A stretch of DNA of 64,000 nt from Pedobacter frigidisoli. GTDB lineage: Bacteria > Bacteroidota > Bacteroidia > Sphingobacteriales > Sphingobacteriaceae. Positions 24,861-34,378 of the stretch are shown in pieces. The notes under the pieces are model-generated. The model searched no databases. It saw only the letters and a program-made list of their open reading frames with translations, and was not told the DNA's origin. Numbering within the stretch: the first letter of the stretch is position 1; every line of letters starts with the position of its first letter. The stretch lies in assembly GCF_004331675.1 (NCBI RefSeq), contig NZ_SJSN01000015.1, forward strand, positions 41,295 through 105,294, given 5' to 3'. The translations under genes were made by a program, and so were the position numbers.

Positions 24861-26364
24861 ATGAAAAATCACCTAAAATCCCAAGGTCAATCAAAGTTCA
24901 AAGAGATCATATTTATCGTTTGCTTGGTCTGTTTGTTCTTGCACATATCTGTTAATGCACTGGCTCAAAATCCAGTCATCTCTTTTACAAAAGAGGGAGA
25001 AACTAACGAATTGATTTCGCAGGAAACAAAAATGCAGCTTGTAGAATGTAAAAACGTACTTAATTATCCAAAATCAGTAGAACGATTTTATAAGATTAAC
25101 TCCTACAAGTTATCTTGGGTAAATAAACTGAACCATAACAGGCAGCTAGCTCCAGCCATGTTAATATTAGATTGTGTGAAACAGTTCGGGCTCAACCGTG
25201 ATGATTTCCATGCGAATAACCTGCTTTATAAACAAATTGAAACCCTTGCTGAAGTGCCCGAAATGCTTAGTGGAGGCCAACGTGCAATCTTCGATGTTTT
25301 AATGACTGATGCAATGATCACCTTTATGAACCACCTGCATTACGGAAAATTTAATACCTCCTTAACGCCAACTAAAATTGATGATGGCGAACCAGGTGAT
25401 TTTAATGCCGTTCTCAAATTGGTGCAATTAATGGTAAGTAAGGATTTTTATAATGAGATAGCTGGCGTTAGGCCAAGGTCTGCAGCGTATGATGACCTGC
25501 AAAAATACATGCATTTGGTTCGGGGGCAATACCTGGAAGATAGCTATGAATTCCCTGAAAAAAGCGTTCGAAAAATGACGATCAACATGGAGCGCCTGCG
25601 TTGGGATACCGGTAAGGATGGTACAGTCTTAATGATCAATATTCCTGCACAAATGGCAAAGCTGCATGTAGCCGACTCTATATATGCATTCAAAATTATT
25701 GTAGGTAAAGCTTCATCGCCAACCCCTACTTTAGCGAGCTACATTACACACTTTACTACGGCACCTGAGTGGAAAGTTCCTTATAGTATTTTTACTAATG
25801 AAATATTACCAAAGGCAATTAAAAATGAAAACTACCTTGAAAATAATCATTACGCCATCTATGATGCAAAAGGGAATTATATACCAACAAGTGTTAAAAA
25901 GTTACAATACATCAAAGCTCATGCAAAAAATTACTTTGCAAGACAGTCGTCTGGATGTGATAGCGCAATGGGCAATAGTATTCAGATTTGATAATCCATA
26001 CCAGGTTTTTTTGCATGATACCCCACAACCAGAATTATTCCAATCCAAAGACAGGGCGCTAAGCCATGGCTGCATTCGTGTGGAAAAGGTAGAAAAGATG
26101 GCCTCCCTTATCTTATTAGCAGATGGAAGCAAAGCCAAAACCCCCATAATGCGTAAAGCAGTAGCAGCTTATCAAAAAAAGGATTTCGTGCTTAAAAATC
26201 CGATTCCGATATCCATAAATTATATCACTTGCGAAATGATCGATAAGCAGCTGGTTATTTACAATGATATTTATGCTCAAGATCGGGCACTTGAAATGGC
26301 CATGTATGGTTATGAAAGGCTGCTTGCGTCTGATTTAAGAATAAGTTTGAAAGCGCTTAATTAA
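24861..26364 (+). pseudogene. L,D-transpeptidase (YcbB-like) broken by a frameshift
   Basis: Two overlapping frames together make one YcbB/YkuD-type peptidoglycan L,D-transpeptidase. Frame one (24861-25991) encodes a signal peptide ending NALAQ, the helical scaffold domain and the first part of the catalytic domain (WKVPYSIFTNEILPKA). It runs into a stop after SAMGNSIQI. Frame two resumes without loss at IVFRFDNPYQVFLHDTP and carries the catalytic Cys in LSHGCIRVEKV. A single extra base near 25976-25985 explains the break. As written, the Cys half cannot be made in frame, so the enzyme should be inactive. Sequencing error or recoding remain possible. Confidence 0.8.
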
Positions 26365-26373
26365 GCTTTCTCA

Positions 26374-26769
26374 TTATAAAGAACCCTCATCTGGCAACCA
26401 CTCTGAACTAAAGCTTCCCAGTCGCTGATGATACATTTCGTCGCCACTATGTTGTGTAAATTCGATGTTAAGCTGGCCAACTTCCAGCCCTAAAACTTCA
26501 TTACACATATCAATCAGCGCCCTAGAAAGTGCTGTTCTGGTATGCGCATCGCGGCCCTGGCGGATATCGCACATCATAATTGCAGCAGGCATAGGTTCAT
26601 CATCACCACATCGCCAGATTGCACCTTCACCAAGTTCCCTAATGCTCACGGTAATACGGTTAGCATCAGCTTTCATAATTCTGGAGTAAGTTTCCCCAAT
26701 TCGCTTGGCCAATATTTTTTTCGTGGCATAAGGATAATTTCTGATGACTTCTAGTTGTAGGTATGGCAT
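26374..26769 (-). CDS. Tautomerase-superfamily protein
   Basis: A 131-residue protein starting MPYLQLEV, so Pro2 becomes the N-terminal catalytic proline of the 4-oxalocrotonate tautomerase/MIF superfamily once Met is removed. The length and the internal repeat of beta-alpha-beta units fit a fused tandem-domain member. A conserved ITVSIRELGEGAIWRCGDDE segment and a C-terminal FSSEWLPDEGSL follow. Substrate unknown. It is divergent from fumC and shares the 165-bp control region that carries two FNR-type boxes. Confidence 0.78.
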   Translation of the reverse strand: MPYLQLEVIRNYPYATKKILAKRIGETYSRIMKADANRITVSIRELGEGAIWRCGDDEPMPAAIMMCDIRQGRDAHTRTALSRALIDMCNEVLGLEVGQLNIEFTQHSGDEMYHQRLGSFSSEWLPDEGSL

Positions 26770-26846
26770 AATGGAAGTTTTTTAGTGCATAAGCCTAAAC
26801 TGGTAAATGCGATATACAAAGTAGGCTTATTTGCCAATATTTCGTG

Positions 26847-26860
26847 CTGATCCAAATCAT
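26847..26860. promoter_or_regulatory. FNR/FixK-type box, distal, tautomerase-fumC region
   Basis: CTGATCCAAATCAT contains an exact TGAT-N4-ATCA. Its centre is 22 bp from that of the next box, two helical turns, so both would face the same side of the DNA. Confidence 0.6.
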
Positions 26861-26868
26861 CCTCTACC

Positions 26869-26882
26869 TTGATTGCCATCAT
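26869..26882. promoter_or_regulatory. FNR/FixK-type box, proximal, tautomerase-fumC region
   Basis: TTGATTGCCATCAT is the closest in the window to the FNR consensus TTGAT-N4-ATCAA, missing only the last A. It lies 52 bp before the fumC ATG. Confidence 0.65.
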
Positions 26883-26934
26883 GGTCTTCCCTTTAAAAAC
26901 TACCCACCTTTACATAAATCCTAATTGATCATAT

Positions 26935-28368
26935 ATGCAATCCCTGACAAACACAATAACCACTGCCGCTCAATTATCGAGAACCGAACATGACAGCATG
27001 GGCGAGATACAGGTTCCGAAAACTCGTTATTGGGGTGCACAAACCCAGCGATCAAAAGATAACTTTAAGATTGGTCCTCAAGCATCAATGCCAACAGAAA
27101 TTATCGAAGCCTTTGGTTATCTCAAAAAAGCTGCGGCGTATGCGAACAAAGATCTAAAGGTATTACCTGCTGATAAAAGAGACCTGATTGCGCAGGCTTG
27201 TGATGAAATCATCTCAGGAGAACTCTCAAACGAATTTCCTTTGGTGATTTGGCAAACTGGTTCTGGAACGCAGTCTAATATGAATGTGAATGAAGTGATT
27301 TCCAATAGAATCCATGTAATTCAAGGCAACGAGCTAGGTAATGGAAAATTATTTGTCCATCCTAATGATGATGTCAATAAGTCTCAATCATCAAACGATA
27401 CATTTCCAACTGCCATGCATATTGCAGCCTACAAAATTCTCGTCGATGTTACCATTCCGGGGATTGAAAAACTGAGGGACACTTTAAGGGTAAAATCTGA
27501 TGATTTTATGGATGTGGTGAAAATTGGGCGCACACACCTTATGGATGCCACACCCTTAACACTTGGGCAAGAAATTTCTGGGTATGTTTCTCAACTAGAT
27601 CATGGCCTTAAAGCGCTGAACCATACCCTTGATCACCTTTCTGAACTGGCCTTAGGAGGAACCGCTGTTGGAACAGGCATGAATACACCTTTTGGATACG
27701 ACGTTTTAGTAGCCAGTTATATAAGTGAGTTTACCAAACTTCCCTTTCGTACAGCTGATAATAAATATGAGGCATTATCCGCTCATGATGCTATTGTAGA
27801 AAGCCATGGCGCATTAAAACAGATCGCAGTTTCACTCATGCATATTTCCAATAATATTCGTCTGCTCGCCTCCGGACCAAGATGTGGCATCGGGGAGTTG
27901 CACTTGCCCGAAAACGAGCCTGGTTCTTCCATTATGCCAGGAAAGGTTAACCCTACCCAAAATGAGGCAGTAACGATGGTTGCAGCACAGGTAATGGGTA
28001 ATGATGTGGCGATCACAATAGCCGGATCAAACGGACAGTTTCAATTGAATGTATTTAAACCTGTAATGGCGGCCAATTTCCTGCAGTCAGCTAGACTGAT
28101 TGGAGATGCCTGTTGCTCTTTCAACGAGCACTGTGCCTTAGGTTTAGCACCCAATTATGAAGGGATAAAAAAACACCTAGAAACGTCTCTCATGCTAGTT
28201 ACCGCCCTAAATCCACACATTGGATATGACAATTCTGCTAAGATTGCAAAATCGGCAATGGCCGATAATATTTCCTTACGTGAGGCTGCGGTTAGGCTTG
28301 GAATGTTAACAGATGCCCAGTTCGATGAGTGGGTGCGCCCAGAAGATATGGTCGGTACGATCAAATAA
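26935..28368 (+). CDS. fumC: Class II fumarate hydratase
   Basis: Oxygen-stable, iron-free fumarase interconverting fumarate and malate. Family landmarks: GAQTQRSKDNF, QTGSGTQSNMNVNEV near 105, QSSNDTFPTAMHIA near 150, GRTHLMDATPLTLGQE near 200 with the catalytic His, and the superfamily signature GSSIMPGKVNP near 330 with the catalytic Ser. The 477 residues are about 10 longer than E. coli FumC, through an N-terminal extension before MGEIQVPKTRYWG. It heads a run of seven same-strand genes that includes the dicarboxylate transporter and SDH/FRD, so it likely works in the succinate-fumarate-malate branch. Confidence 0.95.
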   Translation: MQSLTNTITTAAQLSRTEHDSMGEIQVPKTRYWGAQTQRSKDNFKIGPQASMPTEIIEAFGYLKKAAAYANKDLKVLPADKRDLIAQACDEIISGELSNEFPLVIWQTGSGTQSNMNVNEVISNRIHVIQGNELGNGKLFVHPNDDVNKSQSSNDTFPTAMHIAAYKILVDVTIPGIEKLRDTLRVKSDDFMDVVKIGRTHLMDATPLTLGQEISGYVSQLDHGLKALNHTLDHLSELALGGTAVGTGMNTPFGYDVLVASYISEFTKLPFRTADNKYEALSAHDAIVESHGALKQIAVSLMHISNNIRLLASGPRCGIGELHLPENEPGSSIMPGKVNPTQNEAVTMVAAQVMGNDVAITIAGSNGQFQLNVFKPVMAANFLQSARLIGDACCSFNEHCALGLAPNYEGIKKHLETSLMLVTALNPHIGYDNSAKIAKSAMADNISLREAAVRLGMLTDAQFDEWVRPEDMVGTIK

Positions 28369-28408
28369 TCATTTACAAATAACCACACAAAAAGCAACTA
28401 TACCCCTC

Positions 28409-29557
28409 ATGAAATATCTCGTTTCTACATTTGTTATATTGGTAATATGTTCTTGCTCCATTTTCGCACAGCAAAAGGATCAGACCAGGTTGAGCGATAC
28501 CCTAAAAAATTATTCAGCTTATAAAAGAAAGCTTTCGTTCGCAGGAGTATTGCAAACCAGATATGTTTTGGCTCTCGATAAAAATATCGATATTAATGGT
28601 AAAAACTTCAATCCAGATGCCTCAAAGGCCGTAACAAACTCGTTTCTAGTCAAAAGAGCAAGGATTATGGTAAAGGGCGATATTAATGACCACTTTTCTG
28701 CAAATATCCTTGCTAACCTTGCAGAGTTTAACAGCGATCCAACCAATAAGGTGCTGGAGAATGCTTATATCAAATATTCCCTCAATCAATATTTTCATAT
28801 TCAGGCAGGTCAGTTCCGTCCCTTTTTTGGTATTGAGGATGTGATGGCGGTAGATATCATCCGAACCCTAGACTTTTCGAATCAATATTATGCCTTTGGG
28901 AAAAACGGATGGCAGAGCTTTCAGACTGGGCTTTCGGTTTTTGGTAATGTAATTCCCGGAGGAAAAATCAGATACTTCGCAGGAACGTATAATGGAAATA
29001 ATAAAAACCAGTCTACTGATGATAATAATACCAAAAATCTATACGCAAGGCTGGAAACAGATTTGATTAAAGATTTTACCCTTGGGCTAAATGCCGGAAC
29101 GGGCAGTTTGGCTAGCAGTAGTATTGGCCAGGCTTATGGAGCAGACGCCACTGCAAAGATAACGCTATCGAAAAAGTTCGACATCTTGTTAATGGCTGAA
29201 TATAAAAAAGGCGCAAATTTTCTAGCCTATAATGCAGATAAGCAGGTTGTTCGGCCAGATTTGACTGAATATCAAATGCAAGGCTTTTATTTTTTTCCAA
29301 CCCTTCGCTACAATCATCAAAGCCGTAGGCTTCGGGCGGTAGAATTCTCCTGCAGGTACGAATACTTTGATGAAAATTACAAGCTTGCCAGCAACCCTCG
29401 CCAAACCCTAATTCCTAATGTGTCACTGATTTTTGCTGATGATTTCTATGCGGCACTCCAAGTGGGTGTGGCTATCGATCGCTTTAAAAATCAGGTGCCA
29501 TTAACTACCACTTACAGCCGTAACCTTGGTTACGTTCAGTTACAAATACGCTTTTAA
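28409..29557 (+). CDS. Phosphate-selective porin O/P-like outer membrane protein
   Basis: A 382-residue beta-barrel protein with a cleavable signal peptide (about 1-21, ending SIFAQ). The body shows alternating aromatic strands, FAGVLQTRYV near the start, IQAGQFRPFFGIEDVM near 135 typical of the porin O/P family, and a C-terminal strand ending in Phe (LGYVQLQIRF), as expected for outer membrane insertion. The ATG at 28409 is chosen because it gives the signal peptide; a longer frame overlaps the end of fumC. Its place between fumC and a dicarboxylate carrier suggests it passes organic anions, which is inference. Confidence 0.82.
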   Translation: MKYLVSTFVILVICSCSIFAQQKDQTRLSDTLKNYSAYKRKLSFAGVLQTRYVLALDKNIDINGKNFNPDASKAVTNSFLVKRARIMVKGDINDHFSANILANLAEFNSDPTNKVLENAYIKYSLNQYFHIQAGQFRPFFGIEDVMAVDIIRTLDFSNQYYAFGKNGWQSFQTGLSVFGNVIPGGKIRYFAGTYNGNNKNQSTDDNNTKNLYARLETDLIKDFTLGLNAGTGSLASSSIGQAYGADATAKITLSKKFDILLMAEYKKGANFLAYNADKQVVRPDLTEYQMQGFYFFPTLRYNHQSRRLRAVEFSCRYEYFDENYKLASNPRQTLIPNVSLIFADDFYAALQVGVAIDRFKNQVPLTTTYSRNLGYVQLQIRF

Positions 29558-29567
29558 CTAAAATATC

Positions 29568-30998
29568 ATGAAAGAAATTAATCTAAAATCGCTAATCATA
29601 ACCCTTGTGGTTGGTATTGTTATCTGGTTTATCCCAGTACCAGATGGTGTTAAGCCTAACGCCTGGCATTTACTGGCCATCTTTGTGGCAACCATTGTTG
29701 GTATCATATCCAAGGCCGCATCAATGGGCACAATGGCCATCATTGGTATTACCATGTGCGCAGCTACACAAGTGTTGGCACCAGGTGATCCGGGCAAATC
29801 TATTCTTAATGCACTTAGCGGTTTTGGAAATTCAACCATCTGGTTAATCGGTCTGGCTTTTTTTATCGCTAGGGGATTTATAAAAACTGGCCTTGGAACA
29901 AGAATAGCTTATAGTTTTATCAAGATTTTTGGCAAAAGCCCATTGGGTTTAGCTTATGGATTAAATACAGCCGATTTAATATTGGCACCAGCCATTCCTA
30001 GTAATACGGCAAGAGCGGGAGGAGTAATCTTCCCAATCATGAAATCTATTGCGGTAAATATGGGCTCTATTCCCGAAAAGGCAGAAACTCACCGTAAAAT
30101 AGGCGCATTTTTAACTTTGAGCAGTTATAATGCAAATATGATTACTTCGGTTATGTTTCTAACCGCCACAGCGAGTAACCCTATGGCACAAAAGTTTGCT
30201 AGGGATCTTGGTGTTACCATCACTTGGGGTAGCTGGGCCATAGCGGCGCTGGTTCCCGGACTGGTTTGTTTTATTCTAGTTCCATTGTTTTTATATAAGG
30301 TTTTTCCGCCAGAATTAAAGGAAACCAGGGAAGCGCCTGCAATTGCCGCAAAGCAATTAAAGGAAATGGGCCCAATGACCATAAAGGAATGGTTGATGGT
30401 TGCCACTTTCATTATCCTCCTGGTGCTGTGGATCTTTGGTAATCTGTTCGCCATCGATGCCACAACCGGAGCCTTAATCGGTCTTTGTATTTTACTTTTA
30501 TGTGGCGTGCTAACCTGGGATGATGTAAAATCTGAAAAAGGAGCCTGGGATACTATTGTTTGGTTTTCTTCACTCGTGATGATGGGATCATTCTTAAATT
30601 CTTTAGGTTTCATCGGTTGGTTTGGACAACTGGTAGGGGGCCAGATGACGGGCTTGAGCTGGCAGCTCGCTTTTCCGGTGATCATATTAGTTTATTCTTA
30701 TTGCCATTATATGTTCGCTAGTGCCACAGCCCAAGTCGCCGCAATGTATTCAGTATTTCTAGCTGTTGGTATTGCCGTGGGCGTACCCGGAACAATGCTC
30801 GCGATATTTCTTGGTGCATGTGCCTCATTAATGGGATCGCTAACGCACTATGGCCATGGCCCAGCGCCAATATTTTTCGGAAGTACTTATGTAGATCTGA
30901 AAGATTGGTGGAAACAAGGCTTCTTTATGAGTGTACTATTCTTACTGGTTTGGTTCATCGTAGGCGGTATGTGGTGGAAAGTTATTGGCCTTTGGTAG
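29568..30998 (+). CDS. DASS-family dicarboxylate transporter (CitT/TtdT-like)
   Basis: Inner membrane carrier of 476 residues with about 12 hydrophobic segments. Two substrate-binding loops mark the DASS family: APAIPSNTARAGG near 144, and LTHYGHGPAPIFFG near 425, which closely parallels E. coli CitT and TtdT, the citrate:succinate and tartrate:succinate antiporters. That makes an exchanger or importer of fumarate, malate or succinate likely. It lies 10 bp after the porin and 36 bp before the SDH/FRD genes, so the operon can bring in a C4 acid, interconvert it and pass it to the quinone pool. Coupling ion and direction are not readable. Confidence 0.88.
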   Translation: MKEINLKSLIITLVVGIVIWFIPVPDGVKPNAWHLLAIFVATIVGIISKAASMGTMAIIGITMCAATQVLAPGDPGKSILNALSGFGNSTIWLIGLAFFIARGFIKTGLGTRIAYSFIKIFGKSPLGLAYGLNTADLILAPAIPSNTARAGGVIFPIMKSIAVNMGSIPEKAETHRKIGAFLTLSSYNANMITSVMFLTATASNPMAQKFARDLGVTITWGSWAIAALVPGLVCFILVPLFLYKVFPPELKETREAPAIAAKQLKEMGPMTIKEWLMVATFIILLVLWIFGNLFAIDATTGALIGLCILLLCGVLTWDDVKSEKGAWDTIVWFSSLVMMGSFLNSLGFIGWFGQLVGGQMTGLSWQLAFPVIILVYSYCHYMFASATAQVAAMYSVFLAVGIAVGVPGTMLAIFLGACASLMGSLTHYGHGPAPIFFGSTYVDLKDWWKQGFFMSVLFLLVWFIVGGMWWKVIGLW

Positions 30999-31034
30999 GT
31001 AATCAGCTTCGTAAAATTTTTGAAAACATTTACT

Positions 31035-31700
31035 ATGAAACAAACAACGTTAATTTATAAGCTAGTGATGGCTACTTCGGGGCTTTTCCTGTGCTTCTTT
31101 CTCATCATTCATTTATTGGGGAATCTTCAGTTGCTCTCTCCACCAGCGGTAGCAAGGGAACAGTTTAACTGGTATTCTCATTTATTATCTGGGAACATCC
31201 TCATCAAGATCATTTCTTATGTTCTGTATCTTTCCATTATAGCGCATGCAGTTTATGCGCTAATTATTACCAGGGTAAATATTAAAGCACAAGGCAGCAA
31301 GTATGTTTACGATAAGCGAGGCAAGGTAAGTTCTTGGAACAGCCGAAATATGGGCGTATTGGGTACTATCATCTTGATTTTTTTAGTCATCCACTTTAAG
31401 GATTACTGGTACATCTACAAGTTCGGAAATCTTCCGCTGGATGTCAAAGGAAATAAGGACCTGTATTCCATTGTGGTTAGTTCCTTTCAGCAAGGCTGGT
31501 ATGTCATTCTATATGAACTTTCTTTTATCGCCCTTGGATTTCACTTATTGCATGGTTTTTTTAGTGCCGCTAGAACACTTGGGCTGTATCATCGCAAATA
31601 TGCAGCAGCCATCCGTGTTGTGGGATGGATATATTCGCTGGCAATAACCTTAGGCTTTATGCTCATACCCATTTTCATTTATTTTAATCTAAATTTCTAA
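31035..31700 (+). CDS. sdhC: Succinate dehydrogenase/fumarate reductase cytochrome b subunit
   Basis: Membrane anchor of a B-type complex II: one subunit of 221 residues with five hydrophobic helices, expected to bind two hemes b and the quinone. Candidate heme-ligand His residues lie in IIHLLGNLQ, IIAHAVYAL, VIHFKDYWY and FHLLHGFFSA. The ATG at 31035 is used, because the longer frame would begin with TTG at 31020. The gene overlaps sdhA by one base (TAATG), so translation is probably coupled. Direction of catalysis (succinate oxidation or fumarate reduction) is not decided by sequence. Confidence 0.92.
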   Translation: MKQTTLIYKLVMATSGLFLCFFLIIHLLGNLQLLSPPAVAREQFNWYSHLLSGNILIKIISYVLYLSIIAHAVYALIITRVNIKAQGSKYVYDKRGKVSSWNSRNMGVLGTIILIFLVIHFKDYWYIYKFGNLPLDVKGNKDLYSIVVSSFQQGWYVILYELSFIALGFHLLHGFFSAARTLGLYHRKYAAAIRVVGWIYSLAITLGFMLIPIFIYFNLNF

Positions 31701-33610
31701 TGATAGACGCCAAAATTCCTGAGGGAAACCTTGCTGATAAGTGGAGTAATTATAAAGATAGCTCCAAGCTGATCAATCCTGCCAACAGAAAAAAACTTGA
31801 TATCATTGTAGTAGGAACGGGGTTGGCCGGTTCATCCTGCGCCGCTACCTTGGCGGAGCAGGGATATAATGTCAAATCTTTTTGCTTTCAGGATTCTGCT
31901 CGCAGGGCGCATTCTGTAGCCGCCCAAGGTGGTGTAAATGCGGCAAAAAACTATAAAAATGATGGAGACAGCGTTTATCGCATGTTTTATGATACGATAA
32001 AGGGTGGAGATTTCCGCTCCCGTGAGGCCAATGTTTACCGGTTGGCAGAATGTTCGATGGCGCTTATCGATCAGGCGGTAGCACAAGGCGTACCTTTTGC
32101 AAGGGAGTACGCTGGCTATCTCAGCAATCGCTCATTTGGTGGGGTGCAGGTATCGCGAACATTTTATGCCCGTGGACAAACCGGGCAACAATTACTCCTT
32201 GGCGCTTACCAGGCATTAATGAGGCAAGAATCACTCGGCAAAGTTAAAACCTATACCCGGCATGAAATGCTCGATTTAGTACTGGTTGATGGCAAAGCCC
32301 GTGGTATTATTGCCCGAAACCTAGAGACAGGCGAAATTGAACGGCATGCGGCAAATGCTGTTGTATTAGCCACAGGTGGCTATGGTAAAGTATATTACCT
32401 GTCTACCTTGGCTATGGGCTGCAATACTTCTGCCATTTGGAGGGCACACAAGAAAGGGGCATTTATGTCGGGGGTAAGCTGGATCCAATTTCATCCAACA
32501 TGTTTGCCGCAAATTGGCGAAACCCAATCCAAATTAACCTTAATGTCCGAATCACTTCGGAACGATGGCAGAATTTGGGTTCCCAAAAAGGCAGGTGATG
32601 ACCGTGTTCCAAATGAAATACCCGAGGAGGAAAGGGACTATTACCTGGAGCGTCGTTATCCTACTTTTGGAAATCTTTCCCCTAGGGATATTTCATCACG
32701 GGCAGCGAAGGAAAGAATTGATGCTGGCTGCGGTGTTGGACCTATGAAAAATGCGGTCTGTCTTGATTTTTCAAAAGCAATAAAAGAACAGGGAAGAAAT
32801 AAAATTGAAGAGAAATACGGCAATCTTTTCCGTATGTACGAAAAGATAAACGGTGTTGATGCCTATAAAGAGCCTATGCTGATTTCCCCAGCTGCTCACT
32901 TCACAATGGGTGGGCTCTGGGTAGACTACAATCTAATGACCACCATACCTGGATTATTTGCATTGGGTGAAGCGAATTTTTCCGATCACGGTGCCAACCG
33001 TCTTGGCGCAAATTCTCTGTTGCAATCTTGTGTTGATGGTTATTTTATTGCCCCTTACACCATTCCGAATTTTCTCTCTGCAGAACTAAAAGGAGCAAAG
33101 GTGACTGCAGATCATCCTGCATTTGATGAAGCTGAGAAGCTTGTTAGGGAACAGCTCAATAGGTTCCTTAATGTTCAGGGGCACCTTTCCGCCGATCATT
33201 TTCATAAAACGCTTGGTAAACTGCTGTATGATAAGTGCGGTCTTTCCAGAACAAAAGAAAGTTTAAAGCAGGCCATTGTCGAAATTAAGGCACTAAAGAA
33301 ATCATTCGACCACGATCTTAAAATTACGGGTGATGATCAGGTAAATTCCGAGCTCGAAAAGGCAGGACGAGTGTCCGATTTTCTGGAACTAGGAGAATTG
33401 ATGTGTTACGATGCCCTGCAAAGGGAAGAATCTTGTGGTGCGCATTTTAGAGAAGAATTTCAGACGGCTGATGGCGAAGCCGTTCGAAATGATGAAGATT
33501 TCTGTTATGTCTCTGCTTGGGAATGGATGGGTGAGGATAGCGAACCGGAATTACATAAAGAACCACTGGTTTTTGAAACCGTGAAATTAACAGTAAGAAG
33601 TTATAAATAA
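31700..33610 (+). CDS. sdhA: Succinate dehydrogenase/fumarate reductase flavoprotein subunit
   Basis: Catalytic subunit of 636 residues. The Rossmann motif VVGTGLAGSSCA is at 37-48, and His71 in RRAHSVAAQGGVNA is the covalent FAD-binding histidine. QFHPTCLPQIG near 270 and FTMGGLWVDYN near 405 belong to the dicarboxylate site. GEANFSDHGANRLGANSLLQ near 430 has the form typical of B-type complexes of Bacteroidota and epsilon-proteobacteria. All key residues are intact. It sits between sdhC (1-bp overlap) and sdhB (21-bp gap). In this FNR-boxed operon, fumarate reductase is a real alternative function. Confidence 0.95.
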   Translation: MIDAKIPEGNLADKWSNYKDSSKLINPANRKKLDIIVVGTGLAGSSCAATLAEQGYNVKSFCFQDSARRAHSVAAQGGVNAAKNYKNDGDSVYRMFYDTIKGGDFRSREANVYRLAECSMALIDQAVAQGVPFAREYAGYLSNRSFGGVQVSRTFYARGQTGQQLLLGAYQALMRQESLGKVKTYTRHEMLDLVLVDGKARGIIARNLETGEIERHAANAVVLATGGYGKVYYLSTLAMGCNTSAIWRAHKKGAFMSGVSWIQFHPTCLPQIGETQSKLTLMSESLRNDGRIWVPKKAGDDRVPNEIPEEERDYYLERRYPTFGNLSPRDISSRAAKERIDAGCGVGPMKNAVCLDFSKAIKEQGRNKIEEKYGNLFRMYEKINGVDAYKEPMLISPAAHFTMGGLWVDYNLMTTIPGLFALGEANFSDHGANRLGANSLLQSCVDGYFIAPYTIPNFLSAELKGAKVTADHPAFDEAEKLVREQLNRFLNVQGHLSADHFHKTLGKLLYDKCGLSRTKESLKQAIVEIKALKKSFDHDLKITGDDQVNSELEKAGRVSDFLELGELMCYDALQREESCGAHFREEFQTADGEAVRNDEDFCYVSAWEWMGEDSEPELHKEPLVFETVKLTVRSYK

Positions 33611-33631
33611 CATTTAATAGGGGATTGTATT

Positions 33632-34378
33632 ATGAAATTATACTTGAAAATCTGGCGTCAAGAGCACAGGGAGTCAAAAGGGGATATGGTGAGCTACGAA
33701 GTTGAAGGTATTTCCGAGCACATGTCTTTTTTGGAAATGCTCGACCTTTTGAATGAGCGGCTGATTAAAAAGGGAGAGCGGGTTATCGAATTTGACCACG
33801 ACTGCCGAGAGGGTATTTGTGGGGCCTGTGGGATGATGATAAATGGCAGAGCACATGGCCCATTAAGCGGCACCACAACCTGCCAACTCCACATGCGAAG
33901 TTTTAAGGATGGGGAAACTGTTTATATAGAGCCTTTTAGGGCGGCTGCTTTTCCTGTTTTAAGGGATCTTAAAATTGATCGTTCAGCTTTTGACCACATC
34001 ATTCAGTCTGGTGGTTATGTATCAGCTTCTACGGGGCAGGCACCCGAATCAAACAGTATTCTTATCGCTCATGATACTACTGAAGCTGCATTTGATGCTG
34101 CCGCCTGTATTGGTTGTGGGGCATGCGTAGCAACCTGTAAAAACTCCAGTGCGGCGCTGTTTACTTCGGCAAAAATTACTCATCTGGTGCTACTACCCCA
34201 AGGAAAACTAGAGTCGGCAGATCGTATAATTCAGATGGTAAACCAAATGGATGAAGAAGGCTTTGGTCATTGTTCAAATACCGAAGCCTGCGAGGTGGAG
34301 TGTCCTCAGGAAATATCTGCCCTCCATATCGGTAGAATGAATTATGAGTACAATAAAGCATTATTGATAAGAAAGTAA
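33632..34378 (+). CDS. sdhB: Succinate dehydrogenase/fumarate reductase iron-sulfur subunit
   Basis: Electron-transfer subunit of 248 residues. The [2Fe-2S] site uses Cys58, Cys63, Cys66 and Cys84 (CREGICGACG). The C-terminal ferredoxin part has CIGCGACVATC with Cys159, 162, 165 and 169, and Cys214, 220 and 224 in CSNTEACEVECPQEI, supplying the [4Fe-4S] and [3Fe-4S] clusters. The next gene starts at the base after its stop codon, so the operon continues. Confidence 0.95.
   Translation: MKLYLKIWRQEHRESKGDMVSYEVEGISEHMSFLEMLDLLNERLIKKGERVIEFDHDCREGICGACGMMINGRAHGPLSGTTTCQLHMRSFKDGETVYIEPFRAAAFPVLRDLKIDRSAFDHIIQSGGYVSASTGQAPESNSILIAHDTTEAAFDAAACIGCGACVATCKNSSAALFTSAKITHLVLLPQGKLESADRIIQMVNQMDEEGFGHCSNTEACEVECPQEISALHIGRMNYEYNKALLIRK

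Noticed and set aside
29558..30685. Minus-strand frames of 93 and 186 codons under the DASS transporter gene
   Set aside because: They are antisense shadows of a strongly conserved transporter and show no own domain.
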